Shown in pieces: positions 10,657 through 21,685 of a stretch of 64,000 nt of DNA. Position 1 is the stretch's first letter, and each line of letters opens with the position of its first letter. The position numbers and the translations under genes are program-made. The stretch is taken from assembly GCA_030704615.1 (NCBI GenBank), contig CM060733.1:1736001-1800000 (forward strand), given 5' to 3'. This stretch comes from Takakia lepidozioides. Taxonomy: Eukaryota > Streptophyta > Takakiopsida > Takakiales > Takakiaceae. Below the pieces are notes generated by a model. That model saw nothing but the letters and a program-made list of their open reading frames with translations, made no database searches and was not told where the DNA came from.

Positions 10657-12110
10657 CTAGCTAAACCGGGCTAAGCATGCATTTCCTCCCCCACGCTCCA
10701 AGGTTGATGTCCCCATCAACGCTTCTTCCGCTTTTGAGGTCGCCCTTCGAACTGCAACTGCCTCGGATGCGTTTCCCATTTCTGAGGCACGCACCCAAGA
10801 TGCCTCCACAAGATGATAGCCCTTCCATTTGACGAGATACTCCGTTTCTCGGTTCTTGAACCTCCTCGACTTAAGTATTGCCTCCACCTCGTACTCGGGT
10901 TCATTTTCATGATCCAACAGCATAGGTGGCGGACGCAACACTTGCTGCCGATTCGGACGTGCTTCATCTTTGAAGTAAGGCTTCAAAAGGGAGACATGGA
11001 ATACTGGGTGCACCTTGCTGTTTGCTGGCAGCTCCAATTCATACACATCCTCATTCATAACCTCCGAATGCGAAAGGGACCCGCATACGGAGGTACGAAC
11101 TTCGGACTCATTTCCGGAGGTAGTCGAAATTCTTGATGTTCAACCAGACCTCTGTGCCTGCCTCAAACTTCACTTCCCTCCGCTTCCGATTCGCCTGCCT
11201 TTCATACCGTTTCCTAGCTTTGGCAATGTTGTACTTTGCGAGCTTCAACAAACGCTCGCGTTCTTCCAGTACCGCGCTACTGCCGGTTCCTCAACGTCCT
11301 GGGCGGCCCAACTTGTCGGCACCAGAGGTGCTTTTCCATAGACCAACACAAAAGGGGAAACTCCCGTCGCGGAGTGTTTCTGTGTTATTATAACAGAACT
11401 CTGCCGCGTCTAAGTGTTCCATCCAGTCTGATTGGTCTGCCGACACGTAATTCCGCAAGAATTGCTTCACTACGGAATTCACTCTTTCCGTTTGGCCGTC
11501 CGTCGTAGGTCGGAAGGCGGTGCTCATCTTCAGCCTCGTCCCCATCTTCTTCCAAAGTGCTCTCCAGAATTTACTCGTAAACTTTGGATCGCGGTCCGAG
11601 ACAATATCCTTCGGGACTCCATGATGCTTTAAGACGTGGGCGAAGTAAAGTCGCCCTGTCTCCTGCGCCGTTGCCGTCTCCTTGGTGGGGATGAAATGGC
11701 CATTTTACTGAACCTATCTACCACCACCATGATTGCATCGAATCCTTTTGACAGCGGCATAGCAGTCATGAAATCCATCGAGACGCTTTCCCAAGTCCCC
11801 TCTGGAATCGGCAAGGGTTGTAACAGCCCGCTTGCTTTTTATACTCGCTCCGGTTTTGTTGGCATGTGGTGCATGTCTTACATACTCCTCTGCCTCCTCC
11901 CTCAGTTTGGGCCAGAAATACTCTTTCTTCAAGAGTGCCGCAGTGCGCTTGGCTCCACCGTGGCCCGCAAGCGGGCTATCATGGCATTCTCTCAAGAGCT
12001 ATCCCTGATCCCTCCTTTGGCACATAGAGACGTTTTTGCTTATACCGGAGCAGTCCGTTTTGCAAGTGGAACTGCGATTTAACCCCCATTCTCAAGTCTG
12101 CATCACGCAC
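10657..12110 (-). pseudogene. Chromovirus integrase with C-terminal chromodomain, frameshifted
   Basis: Integrase joins element cDNA to host DNA in the nucleus. Minus-strand blocks in order are the HHCC zinc-binding segment (H-x-H near 11970-11990, then CKTCTTCQQNR near 11860), the core with its first Asp in [11 protein letters not shown] (about 11770), second Asp in SDRDPKF (about 11590) and Glu in TTDGQTERVN (about 11500), and a C-terminal part HPVFHVSLLKPYF. The chromodomain YEVEAILKSRRF...EYLVKWKGYH follows (about 10800-10900). In chromoviruses the chromodomain is thought to direct insertion to marked chromatin. At least three frame changes separate the blocks, so no intact protein is made. 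Confidence 0.9.
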
Positions 12111-12201
12111 TTTGCCAGCTCATCCTTCCGGCAAGCCTTCCGGATCTTCCTTTGGAGCGCCGTCTCGCCCTTGTACACCAACAAGAGCTGCTGCTTTCTA
12201 C

Positions 12202-13405
12202 TTAAAGCATCGGCCACCACATATTGTCCCGTCCCGGTTTGTACTGGATATCCACGTCGAACACTGCCAAAGTATCTTGCCACCTAAGTTGTTTTGGGGA
12301 CAACTTGGGCTGCGTGGCAAAATACTTCACCGTGACATTGTCCGTGAACACCTTCACTGGGTTGGAACCAACATAGTGGCGCCAGAGTTCAAGGCAATGC
12401 ACCACCGCCTTCATCTCTTTTTCGTGCGTCGGCCACCGTCGCTCCACTTCATTCAGTTTCTTACTTTCGTAAGCCACTGGACGTCCATCTTGCATAAGTA
12501 CACCCCCAATTGCGAAGTCCGATGCATCTGTATGAATCTCAAACGGACGATCGAACTCCGGGATTTTTAAGACTGGAGCTTCCGTCATCCGCTGCTTCAA
12601 TTCAGCAAAAGCTTGGCCACAAAATGTGTTCCATACCCAGACTTTGGATTTACACAGAAGGTCCGACAGCGCCCCGCGATCTTGGCGAAATTTCTCACAT
12701 ACTTCCGGTAATAGGAGGCGAGTCCTAGGAAGGATCGCACTCCCGGGACCGAAGTCGGAGGCTCCCAGTCCAAGATCGCCCTCACCTTTCTGTCATCCAT
12801 TTTGATCCCATCCTGTGTAATCACGTGCCCAAGAACTCCACTTTTGTGACCCCGAATTCGCACTTTGAAGCTTTGGCATACAGCTTCCCTTCTCGCAATT
12901 TTTGGAACACCCTTTTGAGGTGCTCCAGGTGCTCCTCCTTTGTTTTCGAGTACACCAAGATGTCGTCGATGTACACGATCACAAAGTCATCCAACCACTC
13001 CTGGAAAAGGCTGTTCATCAGCGTGCTAAATGTCGCTGGTGCATTGGTGAGCCCAAAAGGCATCACCAAGAACTCATATGAACCATACCTTGTCCTGCAC
13101 GCGGTCTTCTCCTCATCTCCTTCCGCCACCCGAATTTGGTGATAGCCGGAGCGCAAGTCGATCCGGCTGAAATACTTCGCTCCTGCCAACCGATCGAAGA
13201 GGTCGTCGATCCTTGGCAAAGGGTACCGGTTTTTGATAGTCACCTTATTCAGAGCCCTGTAATCGACACACATCCGCAGCGTCCCATCCTTCTTGTCTGC
13301 AAATAGCACCGGGGCTCCGTAAGGTGACTTACTCGGCCGGATGTACCCCTTTGACATTAGATCTTTGAGCTGAGTCTTCAGCTCGACCAACTCTTTGTGG
13401 CTCAA
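12202..13405 (-). pseudogene. Chromovirus reverse transcriptase and RNase H
   Basis: The minus strand shows the RT palm and fingers: [42 protein letters not shown] and the catalytic [11 protein letters not shown] (about 12960). The thumb/connection FLGLASYYRKYVRNF follows after a frame change near 12840. RNase H starts with FEIHTDASDFAIGGVL (about 12530) and continues through VVHCLELWRHYV and VFTDN. The RT block 12821-13405 is an uninterrupted frame of about 194 codons. Breaks occur at about 12840 and 12600, so the polyprotein is not contiguous. Confidence 0.93.
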
Positions 13406-14412
13406 CCGGTAGGGCGCTTGGCAGGCGGTTCCGATCCCGGTATCACCTCAATTTTGTGGTCAACTCCTCTTCGCGGTGGCAAGCCGCTTGGTAAATCCTC
13501 CGGCATCACATCCTGGTATTTCTCCAAAATCCCCTTGATCCAATCTGGGCTCGGCTCCCCATCGCCTTCTCCTTTCACTTCTCTAATGTAAAGCAAAAAC
13601 TGGGACTCGTGTGTCTCCTCCACGGCCCACTCCTTTGCTGATAGAAGGTTTATTCGCCCTCCCACGGATTTGGGCGTTTCCGACACTCGTAAAACCTCGC
13701 CACCATTCCCACATGGCAGCGTGACTACTCTCTTGCGGCCATCTATGACCGCTCCGGATTTGCTCAAAAAGGTCATTCCCAAAATGAGATCCACTCCATC
13801 GATCTCGCAGATAGTGAAGTTCTCACGTCCCTCCCAACTCCCCAGTTGAAGAGGAACATCAAACGCCAACCTTGTCGCCAACTGAGGTTCTCCTTTGGCA
13901 GAGCGCACCTCAATAGAGGCCCCCACGTCACTTGTCGGGAGTCCCAACTTTCGCGCCGCCGCCGGCGTCATGAAGGAGTGCGACGCTCCTGTGTCCACCA
14001 ACAACGACACATTAGTTCCGGATATTATCCCATCCACGAACAATAACTGACTCCCTTTTCGTAAGGCGCCAGTTTCCTGATACAACTCACAAGAAAATTT
14101 GCCTACCTTGCAAGTCCTGGCGACCACCGCTTCCACCAAGCGACTGATGGTATCTTCCGACAGCTCCGTGGTCGCCCGAGTCATGTTCAATTGCCGGGGC
14201 TTCGTGCACTTCTTGGCCATGTGCCCGGGCTCCCCGCAATTGAAACACACTCCATCAAAGGTCGCCTTCTGTCCGCCATAAGTCGCTCCACCCGCTTTTC
14301 CTTTCGAAGCACCGGGTGCCGCCTTGACGTGTGAAGGACCTCCCTTCGATTTCCACGTGCCATTTTCGCCGCGTGGCCTATCCCACTTCTTTTTTCCGGT
14401 CGGAGGAGTCAC
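13402..14412 (-). pseudogene. Chromovirus CCHC knuckle and aspartic protease segment
   Basis: This 336-codon open frame carries the nucleocapsid zinc knuckle CFNCGEPGHMAKKC (C-x2-C-x4-H-x4-C, about 14205-14250). It then has the retropepsin motif LLVDTGASHSFM (about 13980-14015) with a second conserved block DLILGMTFL. It ends by a frameshift right at the start of the RT domain (AKRPTG, then the RT frame from 13405). The protease would mature Gag-Pol. The N-terminal gag lies upstream in other frames. Confidence 0.9.
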
Positions 14413-15266
14413 CTTCCCGCCGGGTCTTCTTGTGGTTCAGCTCCGTACGGCCTTGTCTCTCACCCCTAGGGACATCCGAGAAACATTCAGCTCTCTCAAT
14501 TGCCTCGTTCAAAGTCTTGGGTGGCTTCTCCTCCAACTTCCGCCTAGCCCATGGGGCCAGTCCCGCCACAAAGTTGAAGACCATTTCTGGTTCTGCCATG
14601 TCCGCGACTTCGAGCAACAGCACATTGAAAGCCTGGACATACCCCGAATGTCATCTGTTTGCTTCAAATTCCTCATCTTGTCCCGGGCAAGCCAGGATGC
14701 GTTGAGGGGCACAAACTGTCTCTTCATCAATTCCTTGAACCACTCCAGTTCAAGGTTTCCGGGCTTGGGCCTCGGTCGTGAAGGCGTTTCTGCCACCATT
14801 GTTGAGCATAGCCCCTCAAATAGGTGGGAGCCACTTCCACCCGATCCTCGTCACTCAACTTGGCCGCCCGGAAGTACTGCTCTAGCTCCAGGAGCCAGGT
14901 GTTGAGTGCCTTCCGGTTTCGAACGCCCTCGAAGGTGCCGGGTTCCTTAGGCTTCACCTTAAACTTTGCCTTGGTGGAAGTGGCATTAGCCGCCTTCAAC
15001 ACGTCTTTCAACGTCCCGCCAAACTGCGCCAACAACCCTTCCCAAAAGGCTGCCGGCATGGGAGGCATCTCTTGGTTTGTCGGAGCTCTCAAAGATTCCT
15101 CGGGCTCCGACTCCTCGGATTCCTCCCGCTCCTGAGCGGCCTCGTTTTCGGAAACATTAATCGCTTCCTCAAACGGCCGCCTCGGTGACACGTCGCCCCC
15201 ATCGGGCTCACCGGGATCATCATCTTTTGGGCCGTTCCGCTTTCGCTTCGGCTTGCCCGACCCCAT
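14380..15266 (-). pseudogene. Chromovirus gag (capsid) with frameshifts
   Basis: The likely start is ATG at 15266 (MGSGKPKRKRNGPK), 42 bases inside the primer site. A charged, acidic N-terminal region is followed by the capsid-like retrotransposon gag domain: FEGVRNRKALNTWLLELEQY, LSDEDRVEVAPTYLRG, AQQWWQKR, then ELMKRQFVPLN and FVAGLAPWARRKLEEKPPKT. The blocks lie in three successive frames (breaks near 14760 and 14600), and a last shift near 14400 leads into the knuckle/protease frame. The domain order is typical of Ty3/gypsy Gag. Confidence 0.85.
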
Positions 15267-15307
15267 GATGAGGCCAATCCCAAGGACGATCGCGTACTGA
15301 ACTCTAA

Positions 15308-15319
15308 GCTCTGATACCA
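15308..15319 (-). other. Primer binding site, initiator tRNA-Met type
   Basis: On the minus strand, two bases after the 5' LTR end, the sequence is TGGTATCAGAGC. This is complementary to the 3' end of plant initiator methionine tRNA and is the usual primer for plant Ty3/gypsy elements. Confidence 0.9.
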
Positions 15320-15321
15320 AG

Positions 15322-16045
15322 TGTCGCACACCTCACTTCGGTAAACTCCCCTTCAAGTCATAGTTACTCGCTTTGATGCGCGCGCCTGACTCCCAACCTG
15401 GCCGCCGGGCCAACTTGGAGTTTCGGCTGCTCACCGGGACATAACGGTCCCCTTCCGCTTCCCTCTAAACCCTCCACCTATTTGGGACTAGGAGAATTCC
15501 CTTTGGTAGATGGCAGTCCGGAACAGCTCCCCACTCTTTGGTCGCTTTCCGGCTCGCTCGCTTACTCACTAGTTTTTGGTCACCAACGGGCTTGCACCGT
15601 TCTCGGGGTTACTACTCCCTATATATACTTCTGTAGCTGTCCGCGGGGGTTTCATAACCAGCCATGCCATTTTATGGCGAACCACCACGAAAACCCTCGA
15701 CTCCCGGTGGTGAGTCGCGGTGAGTCTTGGCCCACTCACCGCGGCCCCAATGGACCGTGATGAGTCCCAAGACTCCCCACGACTCCCACCTCGAGGTCTC
15801 CCCCCATGGTGAGTCCTATGCCACCCCCACTAAGTCCCACTAAGCTACCACCACCCCTTGTGGAGCCACCTCCACCGCAACCCGGTGTGCGGGGCTCCAC
15901 CTAGTGAGCGCCTCCGCCTCCTTGAGTGCCTTGGGCACTCAAAGGGTGCTTCAGCCCCCCATACCTATCGCTGCCGCTGCCCCCACCACAGGGGCAGCCC
16001 CTCATGTGTCCCGACCCCCTGCCCTCAAGGCAAAAGGCCGCGACA
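15322..16045 (-). repeat. 5' LTR of the chromovirus
   Basis: This is the partner of 9095-9814 and borders the primer site, which makes it the 5' LTR. It is followed on its outer side by the target duplication AGTAG (16046-16050). Confidence 0.95.
15618..15628 (-). promoter_or_regulatory. Putative LTR TATA box
   Basis: The 5' LTR contains ctatatatact on the plus strand, which reads AGTATATATAG on the coding strand about 300 bases inside the LTR end that faces gag. A TATA box there would suit the U3/R boundary. The transcription start has not been shown. Confidence 0.4.
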
Positions 16046-16050
16046 AGTAG

Positions 16051-17002
16051 TGATATGTTTTTCTACACGTTGAACAGCTAGCTGTGCGGCTAATAATGCA
16101 CGTCGTGCTATCCGCACTGCCAATCGATTAGCCCTTGCCTTAGCCTGATGCTCCGTTCTCACGGGGGATTCCCTCATTCCCCATATCCCCTTCTTCTTTA
16201 TCGAGAACACAAGACGATCGCCCTGATTTCTTGAGACAGACAATTCGAGTGTCGTTCCCTGGTCCTCTTGCTTAGGTGGGAGTTGGATCGGCTCCTCCTT
16301 GACTATCGCCAGTGCTAACATCGCCGTCTTGAGGTTGGATGGATGGGCAGGGGATCGACGGTTCGGGGGAGCACCACGTGGCAGAGAGGGGGGGTGGGGG
16401 TGGGGGATCACTCCCGAGACGGGGGATCAACCTAGGGATGAGGGGATCAAGGGGGGCAAACTTGGGATGGGCGGAGGGATCGTGCTGGGGGATCGATGGG
16501 GGACTGGCGATGGAGAGCATTCGGGGATGGAAGTGCGATTGGTGGGGCCACATCAGGGACGGGTGAGGGGATGGGGGGCAGCGGGCTGGCGGGGGCTGGC
16601 GGAGGGTCGGGGGGGGGATGATTTGACATGGGGCGTCCAGCTCGCCGACGAGCCTGCCGGGAGGGGGCGTTCCCGCCAATACCTCGCGGGCCGTACCTGT
16701 CAGCTCACACACTTGCAATCAAATCAAGCCACATACATATTGGGACCGGAAAAGCAAAATGGATGCAAGGTCGCATCCAAGTTTCTACCTTAGAAAAAAG
16801 CAGACAACAGAGGAGGGGAAATGAGGATAGCAGTCCCCCCCCTCAAATCAATGAGCTTCATTAGCAGGCGAGAAGGAAGAGCTCAAAGCCAAAATTTTAC
16901 TGGCATGTAACTTATGCTCTTGCAAAAACAATTACATTTGAGAGCCTCAAACTGGAGGCCCACAATTGAAGTTGAAGATGGCGTTGACAACCAAGTTGTA
17001 GC
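16051..17002. other. GC-rich flank without a convincing gene
   Basis: From about 16370 to 16700 the plus strand is G-rich and gives long Pro-rich or Gly-rich frames on both strands, which is a compositional effect. A minus-strand frame at 16060-16320 (LSVSRNQGDRLVF, HQAKARANRLAVRIARRALL) looks more protein-like. It would have continued only a few codons into the left flank before the chromovirus inserted. I cannot assign it. Confidence 0.35.
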
Positions 17003-17162
17003 GGTAATGGGCACATACCACCTCGGAAGTGGTTGGGGGTTCAATCCACCCTTGGTGTCACAAAGGTGTCCACCTTCCTAGCGGAAGGCAGTAATCCTTC
17101 CGGGATGAAGTGACACCATAATTTAGGCTTCCTTGGGGAGGCGTCAAATATTAAATGTTAAT
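17003..17162 (+). mobile_element. tRNA-derived SINE, copy 1
   Basis: It starts ggtaatgggcacatacc, carries a perfect B-box core GGTTCAATCC (about 17039-17050), and continues with a non-tRNA body ending ...taatttaggcttcc...ggaggcgtc and an A/T tail. The same body, with about the same length and order, recurs in reverse at 25201-25355, which defines a family. Transcription would be by RNA polymerase III, and mobility would depend on a LINE partner. Confidence 0.75.
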
Positions 17163-18006
17163 ATTATTGAAGACTGCGGCGCTTAGGCATGGAAGCCTCC
17201 GACCCAATGCCTCGGATGTTCCAGGAGGTAAGCGAGCAAGTCATGGGGGGTGAATGGTGAAGCCCATGGAAGATCCATCAAATGATGGCTTGACAAGGTG
17301 AACCGACGTCTGTGAGCAGGAGGCAAGGTGTGGATCCATCTGAACCCAGTAGGTGGTGGAAATTTGCAGGCCCTGATGAATCCCATCACAGTGGAACCAG
17401 CATTCGCTCCTGTTCCTGAGCCACGGCTTTTCGGCTGGGTGCCCAGGTGGAAGAAAACCTTGCCTCTTATTGCTTATCCCATCTAAGATTCTGAAGTGGG
17501 ATTCGTTTGTTTGCATTGCTACGGACCACAATGTCTTCAATACCTCTCCGGTGAGGGCCCATCATTTATGCATCTGAAGCCCATCTAAATACCTTCTTAC
17601 TAGCTGCAGCGGCCACCATCCACCAGCGTTATCTAAGCAATTGTTGGCATCATGTTCCAGAGACACTACTGTTCTTCAAGCCTCAACCACCTCACCTTCG
17701 TCTCTACCCTCCTGGATACACGCTCCTATTGTCGATACGGCTTCCCCTATGAACATTTGCTTCTCCACACAGCCCCACAATCCAAACCTGCTTGGTAGAA
17801 TCGAAGTACGAAAGACAAGAGACCATACGGTTCAAGTGCAACTGTGAAAAGCTACGAGACGATCCAAAAACAACATTGACTGTCATTTTCGTCACATGTC
17901 CTCGACACTTGGCTGTCGTCTCCTTGGGGGCCATCGTAGTGTGTAGGTGGAGTGAGGCTGGTCATGGCGATGGAGATCTGACTGCTGGTGATCCGCGAGG
18001 AAGGGG

Positions 18007-20692
18007 ATGGGATCACCCAAAGCCCGGCCAGACTCGCGAACTAGGCGCGCTGCGGTGCGATGGGCCCGCTGCTGCTATCGCCTTCTATACATGCTCATGC
18101 TCGTGGCTTCCGTGTATGCAGTGCTTTCTTACTTCCGGCCTTCACCTTCTTTCTCTGCTAGGGGTAGGACATCCATTACCCTCCTCCTATGCTTCCTCTG
18201 CTTTCTGTAATGAGCTGCCATTGCAGTATACGGACCAGGACACTCGTTCAACTGAATGCAACAATGCCCCTTTGCAGCTGTGTAACTTATCGGCTCAGTG
18301 TGCAAGTAGATTGCTCTGTGCATGTACATTCTCTCCGTTCTTCCAAACCTTGAAGGAGTCTGCAAATCGCACTCTTCTCCGGCGTGTGAATATCATTCTC
18401 AAAGTTGGGAGAGGAGTGTGTATGCAGAGGTGGCAGAGCAGGAACCCCTCACCCAACCCAGACATCCCTGTTGCAGCAGTTGTACAATGAGACCGTGACT
18501 GTTGTTCCGCTCTCTCGAACAGAGCGGGAGCAGCTGCGGTGGGTGGACAAACCCAATTCCCTGTGCTTTGGCCTTGGCAATGTCACCATTCTCTCTGTGG
18601 CAGTTGGCCTTCCACAGGTATACCGATTTCCAACTTTATCTTAGTTCAGTTTATGTTTGTAGTGTATGTAGAGACAGCACGACATACCTTCCATTGGGTA
18701 CCATTGACCCTAAGTCCAGCAGGATGCATGCTTTGAAACTCGCAGTTCCTTAGCGCTCACACACAGGCAGTGCAATCCTGGTAGGGGCGGTTCCAATTAG
18801 GGCTGGCTTTGACATCCCTTTACCTTCTCAAAGATGTTACACATGAGGCTCTGGTTGCATTTCAGCAGACCGAAAGTTCCAGTGTAGTCCTTTGTCTAGC
18901 ACAGCTGATTGCCCTGCTAGGCACATCACTGGGGCTACAGGCAGAGAGAGGGAGAGGGAGTACTGACAGATCACAGGGTGCTGTGATTGCAGTTTCCCTA
19001 TGCCATCTGCATTGATCACCCATGGCAGATTACACAGATCTATTGATGTCAATGTGGCTCTTTTCTGGGAGACAACTGAATTTCAGTGAAATGTTGGGAA
19101 CCTCTAAACAAACCTTTCTTGTGTCTTGGTACACTGCAAGGCACAGACTTTCAAAAGCCAACATTTGTCCGAGCCTGGTGCACTCAGTCTCAAGACATAG
19201 GTCTTTTCATGTTTTTGCGAGAATTTGGAAGAACAAGATTGACCTCCTGCATAGATTTTACATTTAGCATCTTTAAGCCTGTCGGACACTATTGATGAAG
19301 TCTACCCTATTGCATGTCCTCAGATGGGTTGGATTGAATGTCACTACTGTTAATGATGGCGTACTGAGACAGGATGTAGGCCCGTACTGGTTATTCATCA
19401 TGGGATGGAACAGCAAACTCATGTTTTGTGGGTGTAACTCCTGCTTGCAATATAATGTGTGCATTCTCTCTCACTCTTAATTGACATTTGTAGTGTAGGT
19501 TTTTGCAAGTGAGGAGATTAGGGTTAAGGAATGAGACTAAGGCAATGGGGCAGAGAAAGTGACCTGAATCTGGCAGCAGGGATGGTGCTTTGATGACAGG
19601 CCTACTTAGTGCAGTTACGCACAAACAGATTGTCATATGCAGCCTTGCATGGCTATCGGTACTGTGAAGTTTCTACAAGTCTGGATTCTTCTCGTCCCAT
19701 CTCTTGGACCAAAGTCAAGGCCATGCAGCTGTTGCTGAGCTTTGCGGACATAGTGGTGGCAATGGAAGCTGATGCAATTATAAGAAACAAATCCATAACT
19801 GTGGAGAGTATCCTGAGCTTGCATCAATATAATGTGTCTGGCAAAGATGTTATTTACACCTCTCATTTTATGTATAGTCGCGATGCTGATCCCCATCCCA
19901 AGGCCTTCATTAACACAGGTGTCTACATCATGCAGAGCACTCCCTGGACAAAGGTTAGTTATTTCATTTGCACTTCCTTGGTGCTAAGGGATAGGCAGAG
20001 TTTATCCCCCTAAAGCTACTGTGAGTATATCATAGATGTCAACACTGGATCATTTGTAAGCAGTAGAAGTGCAGACCACATTTCTGAGATGCACACAGTG
20101 CACATGTTGCAATTCCTTTTACTTTCATGAGGTTGCGTGCTTCTGAGTTGCATGTGTTTGGGTATGTTTGTAGAGCAGGCTTATCTGGAGATTCAGTACC
20201 AGTTTTACAGGACAGCCCTCTTTCAAAAAAATGTGGAGCATCATGCAGTGAGGTTGTATTGCATGAAGTACTTGGACAAATTCACTGAACATGTGGCCAT
20301 CATTCCTTTTCGGTACCTTTCACTTTGACTTTGTTTGCCTATTCAAGATTGTTGGTCTCTTTCTGAGCACCCAAAAGAATGTTCATTATATGGAATGGTA
20401 TTGGGATACAGCTTAGGTGCAAAGATAGGAGTGAAAGCAACAACTTGGAGAGTCTTATGTATGGTCAGAGGGTCAGAATATACAACTTGTTGGTTGAGGG
20501 TGAAAAAGTTTCAGTGAAGAATATGAAAGATTCTGATGTTTGGAAAGGATGATCTGCAGGTATATGAATAGTCCGTCAAGTCGTGAGTACGACAAATATG
20601 AGGAGGGAGACTTTGTTGTGCATTATGCTGATGAACATTGCCTTGAGAAGTATGAGCGTCTAGCTACTTTGCTTGCCTCTACTAATGCTTAA
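18007..20692 (+). CDS. Putative type II membrane glycosyltransferase, five exons
   Basis: Five exons join in frame to 312 residues: 18007-18163, 18442-18617, 19615-19953, 20179-20312 and 20560-20692 (TAA), each intron GT-AG. The N-terminus (MGSPKARPDSRTRRAAVRWA) is basic and is followed by one hydrophobic segment (LLYMLMLVASVYAVLSYF), a signal anchor typical of Golgi glycosyltransferases. The domain begins at GNVTILSVAVG and continues RLSYAALHGYRYCEV, SWTKVKAMQLLLSFADIVV, AMEADAI (at the place of the usual DxD metal site, here EAD), AFINTGVYIMQSTPW and GDFVVHYA near the end. This order resembles the GMA12/MNN10 (GT34-like) fold. The exact sugar and acceptor are unknown. Exon 2 start (18442) was chosen by phase. 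The long third intron (19954-20178 is short, 18618-19614 is long) shows nothing recognisable. Confidence 0.7.
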
Positions 20693-21685
20693 AGTCTCAG
20701 TTCATGTTCTCATGGTCTTTCTGCCCCTGATCTTCCACTGGACGCATGTGAATGATAAAGCCTGTAAGGTACTGTTCTTGCGGATCCTTGGAGCTACGTT
20801 ATGAGGCCCTTCAATGTGCTGTATTTCAGATAGGAAATTAGAAGATTCTGGCAGAAATTAGTTTTGTGCAGTGCCATAATTTGCGCTGTGACATAATTCG
20901 TTTAACCTCTAATGTACTGCACAATTATAGTTGTAGCCTACAGTGGACCAAAAATGCTGTCACAACACTTTTATTGGGACCTTGAGTAGTTGTAAATTGT
21001 CATACTCCAAAATTGCAATGCTAATAGCAAAAAGGGACCATAAGGATTTGTTTTAGTCCATTTACAAAGCCATTATCGGACTTTTTAAACACGGTTCATA
21101 ACAGAATTCAGAAAAAGGACTTTGACCAAATGGGCATTGAAAGATGAAGAATGTAAAGTAAGAACCAGAGTTGTGGTATCAGGTTCAGGACATACCAGAC
21201 TGGTCCTGGTACCAGACATATCACAAAACTTTTATACCAGTTTGGTCTCTATAATGGTGGATGTATTTTTTTTCTAGATAATGGTATGAGTATGAGTGTC
21301 ATGACCACAACACCAGCTGTTACGAGATATCAATTCTGGTATCATTCCAAAGTCATCTTGATTTACAAGTTTATCAAATAGCAAGTATCAAGTGAAAATA
21401 AATACAATACAAATAAAGAAATAAATATACATAAGTACAAGTATGTAGGCATATGCACATATAAATTAGTATAATACACATACCACAGTAAATGAGGAAG
21501 ACGGCGGGGAAAACTGGTATTGTGGCTGGTATGAAAAAATTGACACCAACCTGGTCTGGTATATGAGCAAGTATTCTCCCAAATGATACCAGACTGGTCT
21601 GGTATCTGATACCAGTGCATATACTGATACTTTATACCAGTCCTTCACCTATATACCAGAACAACACTGGCAAGAACATTCAATG
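20693..21685. repeat. 3' flank with ACCAGACTGGTCTGGTAT-type palindromic repeats
   Basis: The first 450 bases probably hold the 3' UTR of the upstream gene. From 21180 to 21260 and again from 21535 to 21660 the words taccagactggtc, ggtaccag, ctggtatctgataccag and tataccag recur on both strands. They form short palindromes around an AT-rich core with tandem ATAC/TACAA words. There is no coding signal. Confidence 0.55.

Larger units (their letters stand above)
9090..16050 (-). mobile_element. Full-length Ty3/gypsy chromovirus, frameshifted
   Basis: The ends are two near-identical LTRs (9095-9814 and 15322-16045), both TGTCGC...GCGACA, flanked by the 5-bp target duplication AGTAG at 9090-9094 and 16046-16050. 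On the minus strand the order is 5' LTR (right), primer binding site, gag with CCHC knuckle, aspartic protease, reverse transcriptase, RNase H, integrase, chromodomain, a noncoding stretch, polypurine tract and 3' LTR (left). The chromodomain places it among the chromoviruses. Several frameshifts in gag, pol and integrase make it inactive. Close LTR similarity (720 and 724 bases, small indels) suggests fairly recent insertion. Confidence 0.95.

Noticed and set aside
16272-16793. Pro-rich and Gly-rich ORFs on both strands
   Set aside because: G-run composition gives overlapping long frames; no domain, no codon-level support.
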